Source: Massilia aurea (GTDB lineage Bacteria; Pseudomonadota; Gammaproteobacteria; Burkholderiales; Burkholderiaceae_D). Taken from it: a stretch of 64,000 nucleotides of DNA. The position numbers and the translations under genes were made by a program. Below, piece after piece: positions 55,573 to 64,000 of the stretch; the stretch's first letter is position 1, and every line of letters starts with the position of its first letter. The notes under the pieces were generated by a model. It did not search any database. It was given only the letters and a program-made list of their open reading frames with translations, and was not told the DNA's origin. The stretch is from NCBI RefSeq assembly GCF_024753205.1, contig NZ_JANUGZ010000004.1, positions 434,001-498,000 of the forward strand, read 5' to 3'.

Positions 55573-58500
55573 TTACGGCTGCGGATTCCAGCCTTCTCCG
55601 GCGCCAAACGCCACGAACACCTGGGCGCGGGTCGCAAAACTGGCTTCCACCTCCTCGGCGCGCAGCAGGTAGCCGCCAACCCGGCGCGACAGGTCCAGCG
55701 GCACGCCGGCAAGATCAGTGCTGCCATATTCGCGCCAGCCGCTCACCGCATTGGGCACCACCGGATTGGGTGCGGGCTGGCTGTTCACGCCCAGCCCGGC
55801 CCAGCCTGCGGGCGCCACATGCCGGTCCATCCGGGTGTTGATGAACGCGATGTTGTCGTAGCTCGCCGTGCCACCCGGGCTGCGCGCCAGCCAGGTGGCG
55901 CCATCCGGCACCTCGCTCTTGAGCGGGCCGCGGCCCGGGCCACGCGTCAGCGCGCTGTTGAGAAACACGAAGCCCTTGTCGACCGGATTGATCACGCGTG
56001 CCTGCAGCACGTAACCGCCGCTGGTCGGGCTGGAGGTGTCGCCGATCGTGCGGATTTCGCTTTCTTCGAACAGCGCGGCGCGGCTGCCGCCCCAGATGAA
56101 GTCCACGTTTCCCGATACCAGGCTGCGGTAGAACCAGTTGAAGCCCTTCAGGTTGAGCGTGTCCTGCTCGCTGTAGAACGCGCTGTTTTTCGCGATCAGG
56201 CGGCCACCGTCATTGTTGAAGTACAGCGTTTCGGCCTGGCCGGTGGTGGGGCCGCGCAGCGTCGTATTGTCGATGCTGAGAGTATCGAGTACGAGCATGT
56301 CCGACGTCTCGACCAGCATCACGGCACGCCCGCCGGTCGCCGCTGCGGCAGCGTTTGCCACCTGGCTCGCGCCGGTAAATGGGTTGAGCGTGTTGTGGTT
56401 GGTATAGCGGATCACCACGCCGTCACGGCTCTGGCCCACGATGCTGACATTGTCCTTGCCACGCAAAAAGAGCAGCTCCTCGTACGCGCCATTCATCACC
56501 CGAATCGTCACCGGCACGGCCCTGGCGAAGTTCTGCATCGCGTAACTGAGCGCCCCCTGCACAGTGCGAAAATCCGCTACACCATCATCGTCGACCGTCA
56601 CGCTCGTGCCACTCGGCGCAGCCGCGCGGGTGGTAAATGCCCATCCACCCGGTTTGCCGATGCCCCGGAACGGCACACCGCCAAGGCTGGTGTTCGTGAA
56701 GACGCCGTCGGCGATCGCCACGTAATACCCCGTGTTGTAGTCCAGCTTGTTGCTGTGCAGCTTGATGGTCACTGTGTTGCCGGCAATCTGGATCGGCGTC
56801 GTATTCACCTTGCGGATCTGGTCCTGGCCCGGATAACCGAGCATGTCGGTTTCACCGGTCAGCCTGATCACGTCCACCAGCGCATCGTCCGCCTGACGGA
56901 AGATCCGGATCGTGCCACCGGTGCCGAGGACCGGCGGCTTGTCGAACACCAGTTTGAGCGTGCTGTCGATGTAGGCGGCACCTTCCATCGCGGCCGGCAC
57001 GGCGACGCCATCGAGCTGATACACCTGGGTCGGCTGGACGAATTGAGGAGAAACCGTCACTGCGATCGCGCGCGTCGTGGTCGCATCCGAACCGGCGCGG
57101 AACAGAATGTCGGCCGTGCCCGCACCCACCGGCGTGATCGTGGCCATCGCGCCGTCGAGCGTGACAGTGGCCACGGCAGGATTGCTCGACTCGGCCGTGA
57201 AGCTGTCGGGCGTGCCGTCGGCCGCCACCGCAGTGACCTGCACCTGCAGCGGGGTATCGCCGGCTTCAGCAGCCCAGGTGGGCGTGCCGGGGGCGAGCGT
57301 CAGCTGCACCGGTTTCATGCGCGGATCGCCAATGCGCACGTCATCGATCTGGAAACTCTTGTTGGCCGTGTACAGGCCGACCCGGCCGCGCGTGGCAAAG
57401 CTGCTGTCGGTCACCGAGCCAAGATTCTCACCGTCGAGATACACCGTCAGCGTGGTGCCGACCATCTCGAACCGCACCGTATAGAACCGGGCGTCCATCG
57501 CGATCGGTTTGCGCACCGCGCGCTGCCGGTTGAGCGCCGCATTCAGCATCTTGACGATCTCGACCTGGGTGCTGGTGGTGGCATTCTGCACGTTCAGGCC
57601 GGCGCCGTACCAGTTGTTGACATCGACGTAGCGGGTGACCAGGAACAGGAATTTGTTCCCGGTGGTGCCATTGGTCATCGGCCGGATGCGGGCTTCGACG
57701 AAGTAGTCGCCCGACGGCACGGCGCCCATTTCGCTGTCCTTGATCAGGGCCAGCACGCCGCCGGTGGTGGCTGCGGTGTATTGCAGCACCTTGTTGGCGC
57801 TGCCAGCAGCTTCGGTCACCACGCTGAAGGTGCCGTTCGGGCCCGGTAATGGCTTCAAGTCCCATTTGGCGCTGCCGCCATTCTGGAAGTCGTCGCAGAA
57901 GTAGAAACCGGTTGCAGGGCAGGCCAGGGTCGGGCCGGTATCGACGACGACCTTACCGGTGCCGCTGATGGTCGTCACCAGCTTGCCGCCGCCGGCCTGC
58001 GCCAGCGCGTTGGCCTTGACCAGCGGGATCGGCCGCGCGCTGAAGGCATATGGCGGAGTCCAGGTGACGGTCGTCGGCACGCCGCAGGCGCCCAGCGGTT
58101 TGGCGTTGAGCAGCGAACCGGTGTCCTTGAAGGCGCCGGGGATGGTGCCGCCGAAATTCTCGACGACATCCCTGCAGGACGTGGCGCCCGCGACTTCGAA
58201 CACATTGTTGTTCGACAGGATCTTGGCGGCGTGGCCGACGCCGACGTAGTAGCTGGTGCGGTAGACCGGGTGCGACGTCGACCCGGCATAGTAGTTGTTG
58301 AACAAGTGCACCTGCCCATAGCGCACGCGCGGTGCGCGGCTGGAGACGTCGCGGAACACGTTGTTGCTGAACGTGACGCGCAGCTTGCCCTCGTCAGCCG
58401 TTGCGCCATCACCGCTGCCGACCAGATTGTTCTTGTTGTGCTCGCCGAAGACGTTGTACGACACGGTGACGTAGTCGGACGCATTCGTGATATCGACCGC

Positions 58501-59118
58501 GCCGTCATGGCACTGCTTAACTTTGCCGTTCTCGACAGGCAGGAAGTTATCCGTGCGCGGGACGTCGGTAAAACTGTTGTGGTCGATCCAGACATGGCTC
58601 GAGCCCGTCACGGCGATGGCGTCGAAGGCGCTGTTCCAGTTGCCGCTGGAGCCATCGTTCGGATCCCAGACGGGCGCAACGTCGCAGGGATTAACGAGCT
58701 TGAGGTTGCGGATGATGATTTGCGAGACGTTCGACAGGATGATGTGGCCGTTGACGATGCCTGCATTCGCGCCGCCGATCAGCGTCGTGTTGCTTTTCAG
58801 GCGCACCGCGCCGCGCGCCGCCTGGTCCGCGTTGCTGGCATAGGGCTGGCCTTCGCTCATGTCGAGCACGCCGACGAGCTTGATGATCTTGTTGTCGACG
58901 CCGCCGTTCTGGATCGCCGCCAGCAGTTGGGCGCGGTTGGTGACCGTGTAGATCTGGGATTCGACGGCATTCGCGCCGCCGACGGTGCCGCCAGCTTGGC
59001 TGGCCCAGCCGTCGGCAGGGGCGCTCTGGCGCGCCGGATCGACTGCAGCCGCAGCGTGTCCGCCGCTGGCAAAGAGTAGGGCAGCGCACAGCGCTGCATG
59101 CAAACCTGGATAGTGCAT
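55573..59118 (-). CDS. Secreted pectate lyase (PL1) / pectin methylesterase (CE8) fusion
   Basis: An 1181-residue multi-domain extracellular enzyme. Signal peptide to about residue 25 (GGHAAAA). PL1 lyase domain about 50-380: VWIDHNSFTDVPRTD, the calcium-site Asp block CHDGAVDI, and catalytic Arg in SSRAPRVRYGQVHLFNNYY. Then a concanavalin-like domain (about 400-600, FYFCDDFQNGG), an Ig-like domain (about 615-700), an SbsA-type Ig-like domain (about 720-830), and a CE8 methylesterase (about 840-1170) with YSEQDTLNLKG and SGNVDFIWGG, whose Asp pair is catalytic. CE8 would remove methyl groups so that PL1 can cleave polygalacturonate. ATG 59118 has CCAGGAG upstream; the in-frame upstream start is less likely. 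Confidence 0.93.
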   Translation of the reverse strand: MHYPGLHAALCAALLFASGGHAAAAVDPARQSAPADGWASQAGGTVGGANAVESQIYTVTNRAQLLAAIQNGGVDNKIIKLVGVLDMSEGQPYASNADQAARGAVRLKSNTTLIGGANAGIVNGHIILSNVSQIIIRNLKLVNPCDVAPVWDPNDGSSGNWNSAFDAIAVTGSSHVWIDHNSFTDVPRTDNFLPVENGKVKQCHDGAVDITNASDYVTVSYNVFGEHNKNNLVGSGDGATADEGKLRVTFSNNVFRDVSSRAPRVRYGQVHLFNNYYAGSTSHPVYRTSYYVGVGHAAKILSNNNVFEVAGATSCRDVVENFGGTIPGAFKDTGSLLNAKPLGACGVPTTVTWTPPYAFSARPIPLVKANALAQAGGGKLVTTISGTGKVVVDTGPTLACPATGFYFCDDFQNGGSAKWDLKPLPGPNGTFSVVTEAAGSANKVLQYTAATTGGVLALIKDSEMGAVPSGDYFVEARIRPMTNGTTGNKFLFLVTRYVDVNNWYGAGLNVQNATTSTQVEIVKMLNAALNRQRAVRKPIAMDARFYTVRFEMVGTTLTVYLDGENLGSVTDSSFATRGRVGLYTANKSFQIDDVRIGDPRMKPVQLTLAPGTPTWAAEAGDTPLQVQVTAVAADGTPDSFTAESSNPAVATVTLDGAMATITPVGAGTADILFRAGSDATTTRAIAVTVSPQFVQPTQVYQLDGVAVPAAMEGAAYIDSTLKLVFDKPPVLGTGGTIRIFRQADDALVDVIRLTGETDMLGYPGQDQIRKVNTTPIQIAGNTVTIKLHSNKLDYNTGYYVAIADGVFTNTSLGGVPFRGIGKPGGWAFTTRAAAPSGTSVTVDDDGVADFRTVQGALSYAMQNFARAVPVTIRVMNGAYEELLFLRGKDNVSIVGQSRDGVVIRYTNHNTLNPFTGASQVANAAAAATGGRAVMLVETSDMLVLDTLSIDNTTLRGPTTGQAETLYFNNDGGRLIAKNSAFYSEQDTLNLKGFNWFYRSLVSGNVDFIWGGSRAALFEESEIRTIGDTSSPTSGGYVLQARVINPVDKGFVFLNSALTRGPGRGPLKSEVPDGATWLARSPGGTASYDNIAFINTRMDRHVAPAGWAGLGVNSQPAPNPVVPNAVSGWREYGSTDLAGVPLDLSRRVGGYLLRAEEVEASFATRAQVFVAFGAGEGWNPQP

Positions 59119-59209
59119 GTGGTTCTCCTGGTGGAGGAAATGAGGCCGCGAGCCCGCCGCCGCGCTTGACGCGCTGCCGGACTGTCCTTGAATGGCGAGA
59201 GACGCGAGG

Positions 59210-59803
59210 TCAGGCGCGTGGTTTGCGTCCGTTGCGCCCGCTGCGTCCGTTTCGCACGAGCGCGAGTGCGGCCAGGCCACCCAGCAGGATCGCCGGCGCG
59301 CCGGGTTCAGGCACAGCCACCGCTGTACCGGTTTCCAGGCGTGCGCTCAGTGCGCCGAATTCGCTCCAGTCGACCCCGCTCAGGTCGAGCGCGATCGTGT
59401 GACTGTCGATGATCGACAGGCCAGGAATGCCGGTAACGCCGCTGGCGCCGGCCAGCGTGAACGCCGTGATCGGCAGTGCGCCGCCAAGATCGAAACGCAT
59501 GCTGTAGGCGCCGGGCGCGACGGCATAGTTGGCGATCACGGTCAGCATGCCGTCAGCGGAAAAGTCGATCCCGAACAGGAAATCCGACGTGAAGAACTCC
59601 ACGCCGGTGTCGGTAGGGTCGAGCTTGCTGGTATTGGCGCCTGGTCCGGCCACGAAGCCGTGATCCAGCCCGAGCATGACGTCGGCTGCGCCGTTGTAGG
59701 TGGCGGTGATGCTGGCGTCTTGCAGCATCAGGGGCGCAGCGTGCACGGCCCCCTGGCCCAGTGCGACGAGCGCAAGGGCCTGCAGTAGATAGTTGGTTTT
59801 CAA
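59210..59803 (-). CDS. PEP-CTERM sorting domain-containing protein
   Basis: A 197-residue exported protein. Signal peptide to about residue 22 (GQGAVHA), a beta-rich body (LMLQDASITATYNGAADVML and SMRFDLGGALPITAFTLAGA), and a C-terminal sorting signal VPEPGAPAILLGGLAALAL followed by Arg-rich residues, recognised by an exosortase. The body has no family I can name. It lies 92 bases upstream of the pectinase start in the same direction and may be co-transcribed, which would suggest a surface-matrix role. The exosortase itself is not in this window. Confidence 0.88.
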   Translation of the reverse strand: MKTNYLLQALALVALGQGAVHAAPLMLQDASITATYNGAADVMLGLDHGFVAGPGANTSKLDPTDTGVEFFTSDFLFGIDFSADGMLTVIANYAVAPGAYSMRFDLGGALPITAFTLAGASGVTGIPGLSIIDSHTIALDLSGVDWSEFGALSARLETGTAVAVPEPGAPAILLGGLAALALVRNGRSGRNGRKPRA

Positions 59804-60011
59804 GATGTCTCCGGCTTGTATTTTTTTAACTGCGAAGTAGGCTCGATGTCAGAGCCGGTGCCGATCTGGTTGATGCGTCAGGCTACCGGACGATGCATCG
59901 CGCCTAACCGGTTCATCGATTCTAGATTGGCCCAACCAAATCCGCAAGTTGGTAAACCAAGTCGGGAGATTATTACAACAATTTTAATAATTAACGCCAA
60001 CTGGCCCAGCG

Positions 60012-61067
60012 TCAGTTCAACCAGCGAATCCGCTTCAGCTCGGCTTTGACGAACGCGTAGATGACAGGTGCGGCGACCATGCCGGCCGGTCCGAACATGA
60101 TTTCGAACGCAAACAGCGCAATCAGCAGCTCCCAGACTTTCGCGCCGATGCGATGGCCCTGAATTCGCGCGCTCAGGAAATATTCCAGCTTGTGGATGAC
60201 GAGGAGAAACACCGCTGAAATGACAGCGGCCGGGAACGCAACGCTCAGCGCGATCGTGCAGATCAGGGTGTTCGACACGATATTGCCCACGACGGGCAGC
60301 AGACCAAAGAGGAACGTCGCCAGGATGAGGGTTTTGACATAGGGCAGATTCCAGCCCAGGGCCGGCATCACGGCTAACAGGTACACCCCCGTCAGCGTTG
60401 CGTTGATGGCGGCAATCTTGGTCTGGGCCCAGGCCACGTTCTTGAAAGCAGTGGCCAGCATGCTCCAATGGCGGTGCCAGGTCCGGTAGAACACGGAATG
60501 CCTCGTTTCGTCGGTCGGTGTGACGGTAATGCTCACTGCGGCAAGTACTCCTGTGATCCAGCCGATCACGGTCAACAGCAGGCTGCGCAGGATGCCCGAG
60601 CCAATGCCCGCGACCGCATTGACATGCTCTTTCAAGGTGTCCGACGCCAGTTCGCGCATCTCGAAGAGCGATTGCGGCACGTATTCAGCCAGCGCCGGTG
60701 GCAGGAACTGCTTGATCTGCGTGATCGTCTCGGCCACCTTCAGCGAGAACGCACGCAACGATTCGCCTTCGAGCAGCCTGACTACCAGAACGGTGATGAT
60801 GGCGAGCACCGCGATCGACCCCAGGCCGACCACGAAGCTCGCAATGAATTCATGCGAGCGCAGCTTTTTGTACAGGTCACGCGTACGCAGGATGCTCAGC
60901 AGGCCGCGCGTGAGCACGAATGCCAGGAGGCCTGCCAGCAGCGCTGGTACCGCGTGCAGGGTCAGGGCCAGAAGCAGGCACGCGACGAAGATCGCGGTTG
61001 CCGCGTCGCGCGGGAGGTTGAATTTGTAAGTGGTCATGAAGTCGCGGTCAGCGTCGTGTTCAACCAT
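60012..61067 (-). CDS. AI-2E-family transporter-like permease
   Basis: A 351-residue inner-membrane protein with about seven or eight predicted helices arranged as in family PF01594: two N-terminal helices, a long amphipathic loop (LRAFSLKVAETITQIKQFLP), and a C-terminal block (LLPVVGNIVSNTLICTIAL, then RIQGHRIGAKVWELLIALFA). The family name comes from E. coli TqsA, but members move different ions or solutes, so the substrate is unknown. ATG 61067 overlaps the alpha/beta hydrolase stop by eight bases and is coupled to it; a later start at 61038 is possible. Confidence 0.85.
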   Translation of the reverse strand: MVEHDADRDFMTTYKFNLPRDAATAIFVACLLLALTLHAVPALLAGLLAFVLTRGLLSILRTRDLYKKLRSHEFIASFVVGLGSIAVLAIITVLVVRLLEGESLRAFSLKVAETITQIKQFLPPALAEYVPQSLFEMRELASDTLKEHVNAVAGIGSGILRSLLLTVIGWITGVLAAVSITVTPTDETRHSVFYRTWHRHWSMLATAFKNVAWAQTKIAAINATLTGVYLLAVMPALGWNLPYVKTLILATFLFGLLPVVGNIVSNTLICTIALSVAFPAAVISAVFLLVIHKLEYFLSARIQGHRIGAKVWELLIALFAFEIMFGPAGMVAAPVIYAFVKAELKRIRWLN

Positions 61068-61911
61068 CGCTGGCCTGCTCCCGCAACCACGCCAGCGCCG
61101 ACGCTGCGCTGTTCAACACCGAGATATGCCCGTCATCCGCCCGTTGCCACAGCCGCGCCGAGCGGCAGCTGCGTGCCAGCCACTCGCTATGCGCACATGG
61201 CACCACGCGGTCCTGCGCCCCATGCACCAGCAGCACCGGCTGCACGATGCGCGCGCAATCGAAGCCCCATGGCGTGACATACGCCAGGTCGTCGTCGATC
61301 AGACCACCCGGACCTTCGCTGAGCGCCGGCCGGACCACGCTGTCGAACCACGACCAGGTACCGGACAGCTCGGCCCAGTCCTCGGGCGTGAACATCTCGC
61401 GATCGAATTCCTGATTGAGCCCTTCGTGCTGCACCTTGGCCGCATGACCTTGCGCGGCAGCCCGCAGCGCTGCCGCGCCCGATGCCGTCATCCCATTAAA
61501 CCAGTCCAGGCCCGCCGCATCGAACGGCGCCAGGCCCGCGATGCTGACGGCGGCGATGACGCGCTTGGGCAGCAGCGCGGCGCAGGCCAGCGCGTGCGGC
61601 CCGCCGCCCGAATGCCCCATCACGGCGAAGTGCTCGATCCCGAGCTGGTCGGCGATGCGCGCGACGTCCTCAGCGCACGAGGCGACATCGCGGCCGCTCT
61701 TCGCGCTCGAGCCGCCGTAGCCGGGCCGGTCGTAGCCGATCCAGCGGATGCCCATTTCGAGCGCGGCGGCAAACAGCGGGGCAGGCGGCTTGCCGATGTT
61801 CGGCGTGCCGTGGTGCCAGAACACCGTCAGCTCGGGTTCCTCGAACTCCGGCTTCCAGTCGTAATAGTGCAGCACCCTGCCATCGCCCAGCGTCAGTTCG
61901 TTCTCCTGCAT
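61060..61911 (-). CDS. Alpha/beta-fold hydrolase
   Basis: A 283-residue cytosolic hydrolase. Triad: nucleophile Ser in GHSGGGPHAL, Asp in HGAQDRVVP, His in DDGHISVL. The oxyanion-hole loop WHHGTPN and RPGYGGSS mark the epoxide-hydrolase/haloperoxidase-like branch. Substrate unknown. ATG 61911 with AAAGGCATGCA upstream is preferred to the frame's first Met at 61977. It is co-transcribed with the AI-2E-like gene, whose start overlaps it, and is preceded by the hairpin ending the M28 gene. Confidence 0.88.
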   Translation of the reverse strand: MQENELTLGDGRVLHYYDWKPEFEEPELTVFWHHGTPNIGKPPAPLFAAALEMGIRWIGYDRPGYGGSSAKSGRDVASCAEDVARIADQLGIEHFAVMGHSGGGPHALACAALLPKRVIAAVSIAGLAPFDAAGLDWFNGMTASGAAALRAAAQGHAAKVQHEGLNQEFDREMFTPEDWAELSGTWSWFDSVVRPALSEGPGGLIDDDLAYVTPWGFDCARIVQPVLLVHGAQDRVVPCAHSEWLARSCRSARLWQRADDGHISVLNSAASALAWLREQASDG

Positions 61912-61953
61912 TGCATGCCTTTCATCGCTCGATGGCGTGATGCTACAACGAGA

Positions 61954-61992
61954 AACGGGCTGGCGCGCACTCGTCATGCACGCCAGCCCGTT
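61954..61992 (-). terminator. Terminator of the M28 peptidase gene
   Basis: AACGGGCTGGCG (61954-61965) pairs with CGCCAGCCCGTT (61981-61992). On the minus strand the stem is followed by TTCTCGTT. Confidence 0.75.
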
Positions 61993-62014
61993 CAGGTCCT
62001 GCTACTGAAGCGAA

Positions 62015-63646
62015 TTATTTCGCCGTTTCGCGTGCCTTGCCGAACGGGTCGCCCGCTTTCCAGGTCGGCATCTTCGGCGCATCGGCCACCGCGCGGCCCA
62101 GGTTCAGCGTGAACTGCGCCTGCTGCACCATGCCCGACAGATCCCAGCTCGGATCGTATTCGTCGCCCACCTGATGGTATTTCTCGCGGTAGGTCTTGGC
62201 CTTGGCGTTGTTGGCGTCGACGTCCTTCACCCAGCTGCTGCCGTAACCGACCGAGAAGGCGGGCACGCCGGCCTTGGCGAAGCTGAAGTGGTCGCTGCGG
62301 AAGTAGCCGCCGCCCAGGTCCGGCTTGCTTGGCGCAATGACCATGCCCATCGACTTGGCCACCGTGGCCGCCATCGCGCCCAGTTCGGTGCGCTCGCTGC
62401 CCGGTACGCTGACGTCCTTGACCAGGCCGACCCAGTTCAGGCTATCGAGGTTCAGGTTGGCGGCGGTCTTGGCGATCGGCCACAGGGGTGCGGCCACATA
62501 GGCGGCGCTGCCCAGCAGGCCTTGCTCTTCGGCGCCGACCCACAGGAACATCTGGCTGCGCTTGGCCGGGTTCTTCACCGCTTCGGCGGCCATCGCCAGC
62601 AGGGCGCCGGTGCCCGATGCGTTGTCGACGGCGCCGTTGAAGATCGTGTCGCCCTCGGTGCCTTGCTTGCCCATGTGATCCCAGTGCGCCGAATAGATCA
62701 CCACTTCGTCTTTCAGCTTCGGATCGGTGCCCGGCACGACGCCGGCCACGTTGAATTCTTCCAGCGAGCGCACCTGTGCGCGCGCCTCGCCCTTGACGCG
62801 GGCATTCAGCGCGACTGGCTTGAAGTTCTTGTCTTCGGCGGCGGCGCGCAGCTTGTCCAGATCCTGGCCGCCGGCCGCGAACACCTTGCGCGCCGTGTCG
62901 TTGGTCATCCAGCCCTGCAGGCCGCTGCCCACTTTGCCTTCGGTGAGCTGGAAGCGCTCGGCGTTGGCCCAGCTGTTCTGCACCACGCTCCAGCCATACG
63001 ATGCCGATGCATCGGTGTGGATCAGCAGGACACCGGCTGCGCCCTGGCGCGCCGCTTCTTCGAGCTTGTAGGTCCAGCGACCGTAGTAGGTCAGGCCCGC
63101 GCCGTTGAAGCGGTTCGCTTCGGCGGCAGTCGGCGCCGGATCGTTCACCATCATCACGATCACTTTGCCCTTGACGTCCATGCCCTTGAAGTCATCCCAC
63201 TTTTCTTCCGGCGCCACGATGCCGTAGCCGACGAAGACCATCTCGGCGTCGAGCGTGTGATCGGCCTTGCCGTCGCCCGGACCCCAGACCCAGTCCGCGC
63301 CGAACTGCAGCGGTACGGCCTTACCGTTGGCGACGATGCCGACATTGCTCTTCTCGGGCAGCGAGCGTACGCCGGCGATCTTGACCGGCTGGCGGAAGCT
63401 CTTGCCGTTGCCAGGTTTCAGGCCCACAGCGGCGGCTTGCGTTTCAAGATACGTGACGGTCAGCTCGCCGCCGCGCTGGCCGGTACCGCGGCCTTCAAGT
63501 GCGTCGGACGACAGGAACGCCATGTGCGCGCGCAGCGGCGCTTCCTGGACGGTGGCCTTGGCTCTGGTCTGGGCATGGGTCGGGAAGGCCAGCGCCAGGC
63601 TGCCGGCGAGGACGGAGAGGATGAGGGAAGAGACGATCTTGTGCAT
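62015..63646 (-). CDS. M28-family zinc aminopeptidase with PA domain, exported
   Basis: A 543-residue secreted metallopeptidase. Signal peptide to about residue 25 (FPTHAQ). A protease-associated domain spans about 130-260 (MDVKGKVIVMMVND, then AARQGAAGVLLIHTDA). The catalytic M28 domain starts near 300: AHWDHMG gives the first zinc His, NGAVDNASG the bridging Asp, WVGAEEQGLLGS the catalytic and ligand Glu pair, NLDSLNW an Asp, and YHQVGDEYD the last His. It degrades peptides outside the cytoplasm. Downstream, a clear terminator separates it from the alpha/beta hydrolase gene. Confidence 0.94.
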   Translation of the reverse strand: MHKIVSSLILSVLAGSLALAFPTHAQTRAKATVQEAPLRAHMAFLSSDALEGRGTGQRGGELTVTYLETQAAAVGLKPGNGKSFRQPVKIAGVRSLPEKSNVGIVANGKAVPLQFGADWVWGPGDGKADHTLDAEMVFVGYGIVAPEEKWDDFKGMDVKGKVIVMMVNDPAPTAAEANRFNGAGLTYYGRWTYKLEEAARQGAAGVLLIHTDASASYGWSVVQNSWANAERFQLTEGKVGSGLQGWMTNDTARKVFAAGGQDLDKLRAAAEDKNFKPVALNARVKGEARAQVRSLEEFNVAGVVPGTDPKLKDEVVIYSAHWDHMGKQGTEGDTIFNGAVDNASGTGALLAMAAEAVKNPAKRSQMFLWVGAEEQGLLGSAAYVAAPLWPIAKTAANLNLDSLNWVGLVKDVSVPGSERTELGAMAATVAKSMGMVIAPSKPDLGGGYFRSDHFSFAKAGVPAFSVGYGSSWVKDVDANNAKAKTYREKYHQVGDEYDPSWDLSGMVQQAQFTLNLGRAVADAPKMPTWKAGDPFGKARETAK

Positions 63647-63755
63647 GGAGTCCTGCTGCGAAGTGAATGCCGCGAAGTTGACGCTGCATGGTTAATCAAG
63701 CCATTCATCGGGAAGGGCGCACTCGTGGCGCGCGCGGCCATTTTATGACAACTTG

Positions 63756-64000
63756 TCAGTAAAACCGCAGGATATCGGTCGACATCGTCGTGCCCACCTG
63801 CGGCGCCACGCCTTGCCGGTCCGCTGGCAAGATATGCCGTGGCAGGCCGGGAATGTGTTCCTGCACCGTGATGGCGAAGATCTCGTTGGGCTCACTTTCG
63901 ATCTCGATGTGCAGCACCCGGTCCTGCATCCCGTACAGCGACAGCGACCACGCGCTTTCCTTGTCACTGAGCGTTACGCCGTCGACGCGCGAGCGCAGTG
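63756..64000 (-). CDS. C-terminal fragment of a peptidase-like protein (runs off the right edge)
   Basis: The last 80 residues are visible, in the frame ending at TGA 63758-63756. SLYGMQDRVLHIEIESEPNE, VQEHIPGLP and TTMSTDILRFY resemble the non-catalytic C-terminal tail of membrane-anchored M28 peptidases, in which a Trp/Leu strand is followed by a GLP motif and a conserved end. No catalytic residue is in view, so the family is a guess. Same direction as the secreted M28 gene, with 109 bases between. Confidence 0.55.
   Translation of the reverse strand, partial: LRSRVDGVTLSDKESAWSLSLYGMQDRVLHIEIESEPNEIFAITVQEHIPGLPRHILPADRQGVAPQVGTTMSTDILRFY

Noticed and set aside
55531..57849. A 772-codon plus-strand frame over the pectinase gene
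   Set aside because: It is the shadow of the minus-strand PL1/CE8 protein, whose catalytic motifs are clear. The plus-strand product is rich in Arg/His/Gly without any family feature.
63743..63967. Minus-strand frame with Cys/Arg-rich product near the right edge
   Set aside because: The alternative frame ending at 63756 gives a normal-looking peptidase-tail peptide that runs through the window edge; the Cys/Arg-rich product is a typical shadow.

Overview
The window is a stretch of chromosome from a high-GC betaproteobacterium, most likely Oxalobacteraceae and close to Massilia, Duganella or Janthinobacterium. This is inferred from gene order and protein character: ahcY with an SAH riboswitch followed by a PF04020 membrane protein and metF; a tRNA-Tyr/Gly/Thr-tuf-tRNA-Trp-secE-nusG-rplKAJL-rpoBC block; a PEP-CTERM protein; and dispersed GTCATCCCCGCGCAGG-type repeats. 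No ribosomal RNA gene was seen to fix the genus.

Layout. 1-10.3 kb: end of a glutathione S-transferase gene, then one-carbon and methyl-cycle genes (riboswitch, ahcY, PF04020 protein, metF, 5-formyl-THF cyclo-ligase), a soluble lytic transglycosylase, a second GST, cca, a GGDEF cyclase and a GNAT acetyltransferase. 10.3-18.3 kb: an Lrp regulator divergent from a giant indolepyruvate:ferredoxin oxidoreductase, an S41 lipoprotein protease and an M14 carboxypeptidase. 18.3-21.5 kb: a complete pqqABCDE operon on the minus strand, with two hairpins between pqqA and pqqB. 21.8-27.1 kb: a 42-codon small membrane ORF, a histidine phosphatase, a GlxA-type regulator divergent from class III alcohol dehydrogenase, and a LysR/ygiD/doxX group. 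27.1-28.2 kb: a REP-associated tyrosine transposase bracketed by two direct and two inverted copies of one repeat. 28.2-36.1 kb: ttcA-folB-folM-like operon, a MidA/NDUFAF7-like methyltransferase with a possibly leaderless mRNA, a DnaJ-domain membrane protein, and a receiver/TPR plus HDOD pair.

36.2-50.5 kb is the transcription and translation core: tRNA-Tyr, tRNA-Gly, tRNA-Thr, tuf, tRNA-Trp, secE, nusG, rplK, rplA, rplJ, rplL, rpoB and rpoC. It has visible promoters, an L10-type leader, an rplL-rpoB attenuator-like hairpin and an unusually structured rpoB-rpoC spacer. A strong terminator follows rpoC.

50.8-54.0 kb is an accessory insertion. It holds a frameshifted IS5-family transposase remnant, then an AT-rich single gene for a 656-residue NACHT STAND ATPase, then a diverged copy of the repeat that flanks the RAYT gene. 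The NACHT protein is the best candidate for an uncharacterised system here: a stand-alone NLR-like protein resembling bNACHT anti-phage proteins.

54.2-64.0 kb: isochorismatase-fold hydrolase, periplasmic Cu/Zn superoxide dismutase, a 1181-residue secreted pectate lyase/pectin methylesterase fusion next to a PEP-CTERM protein, an AI-2E-family permease coupled to an alpha/beta hydrolase, a secreted M28 peptidase, and the C-terminal end of another peptidase-like gene. Secreted polysaccharide and protein degradation plus PQQ synthesis suggest a soil or plant-associated heterotroph (inference).
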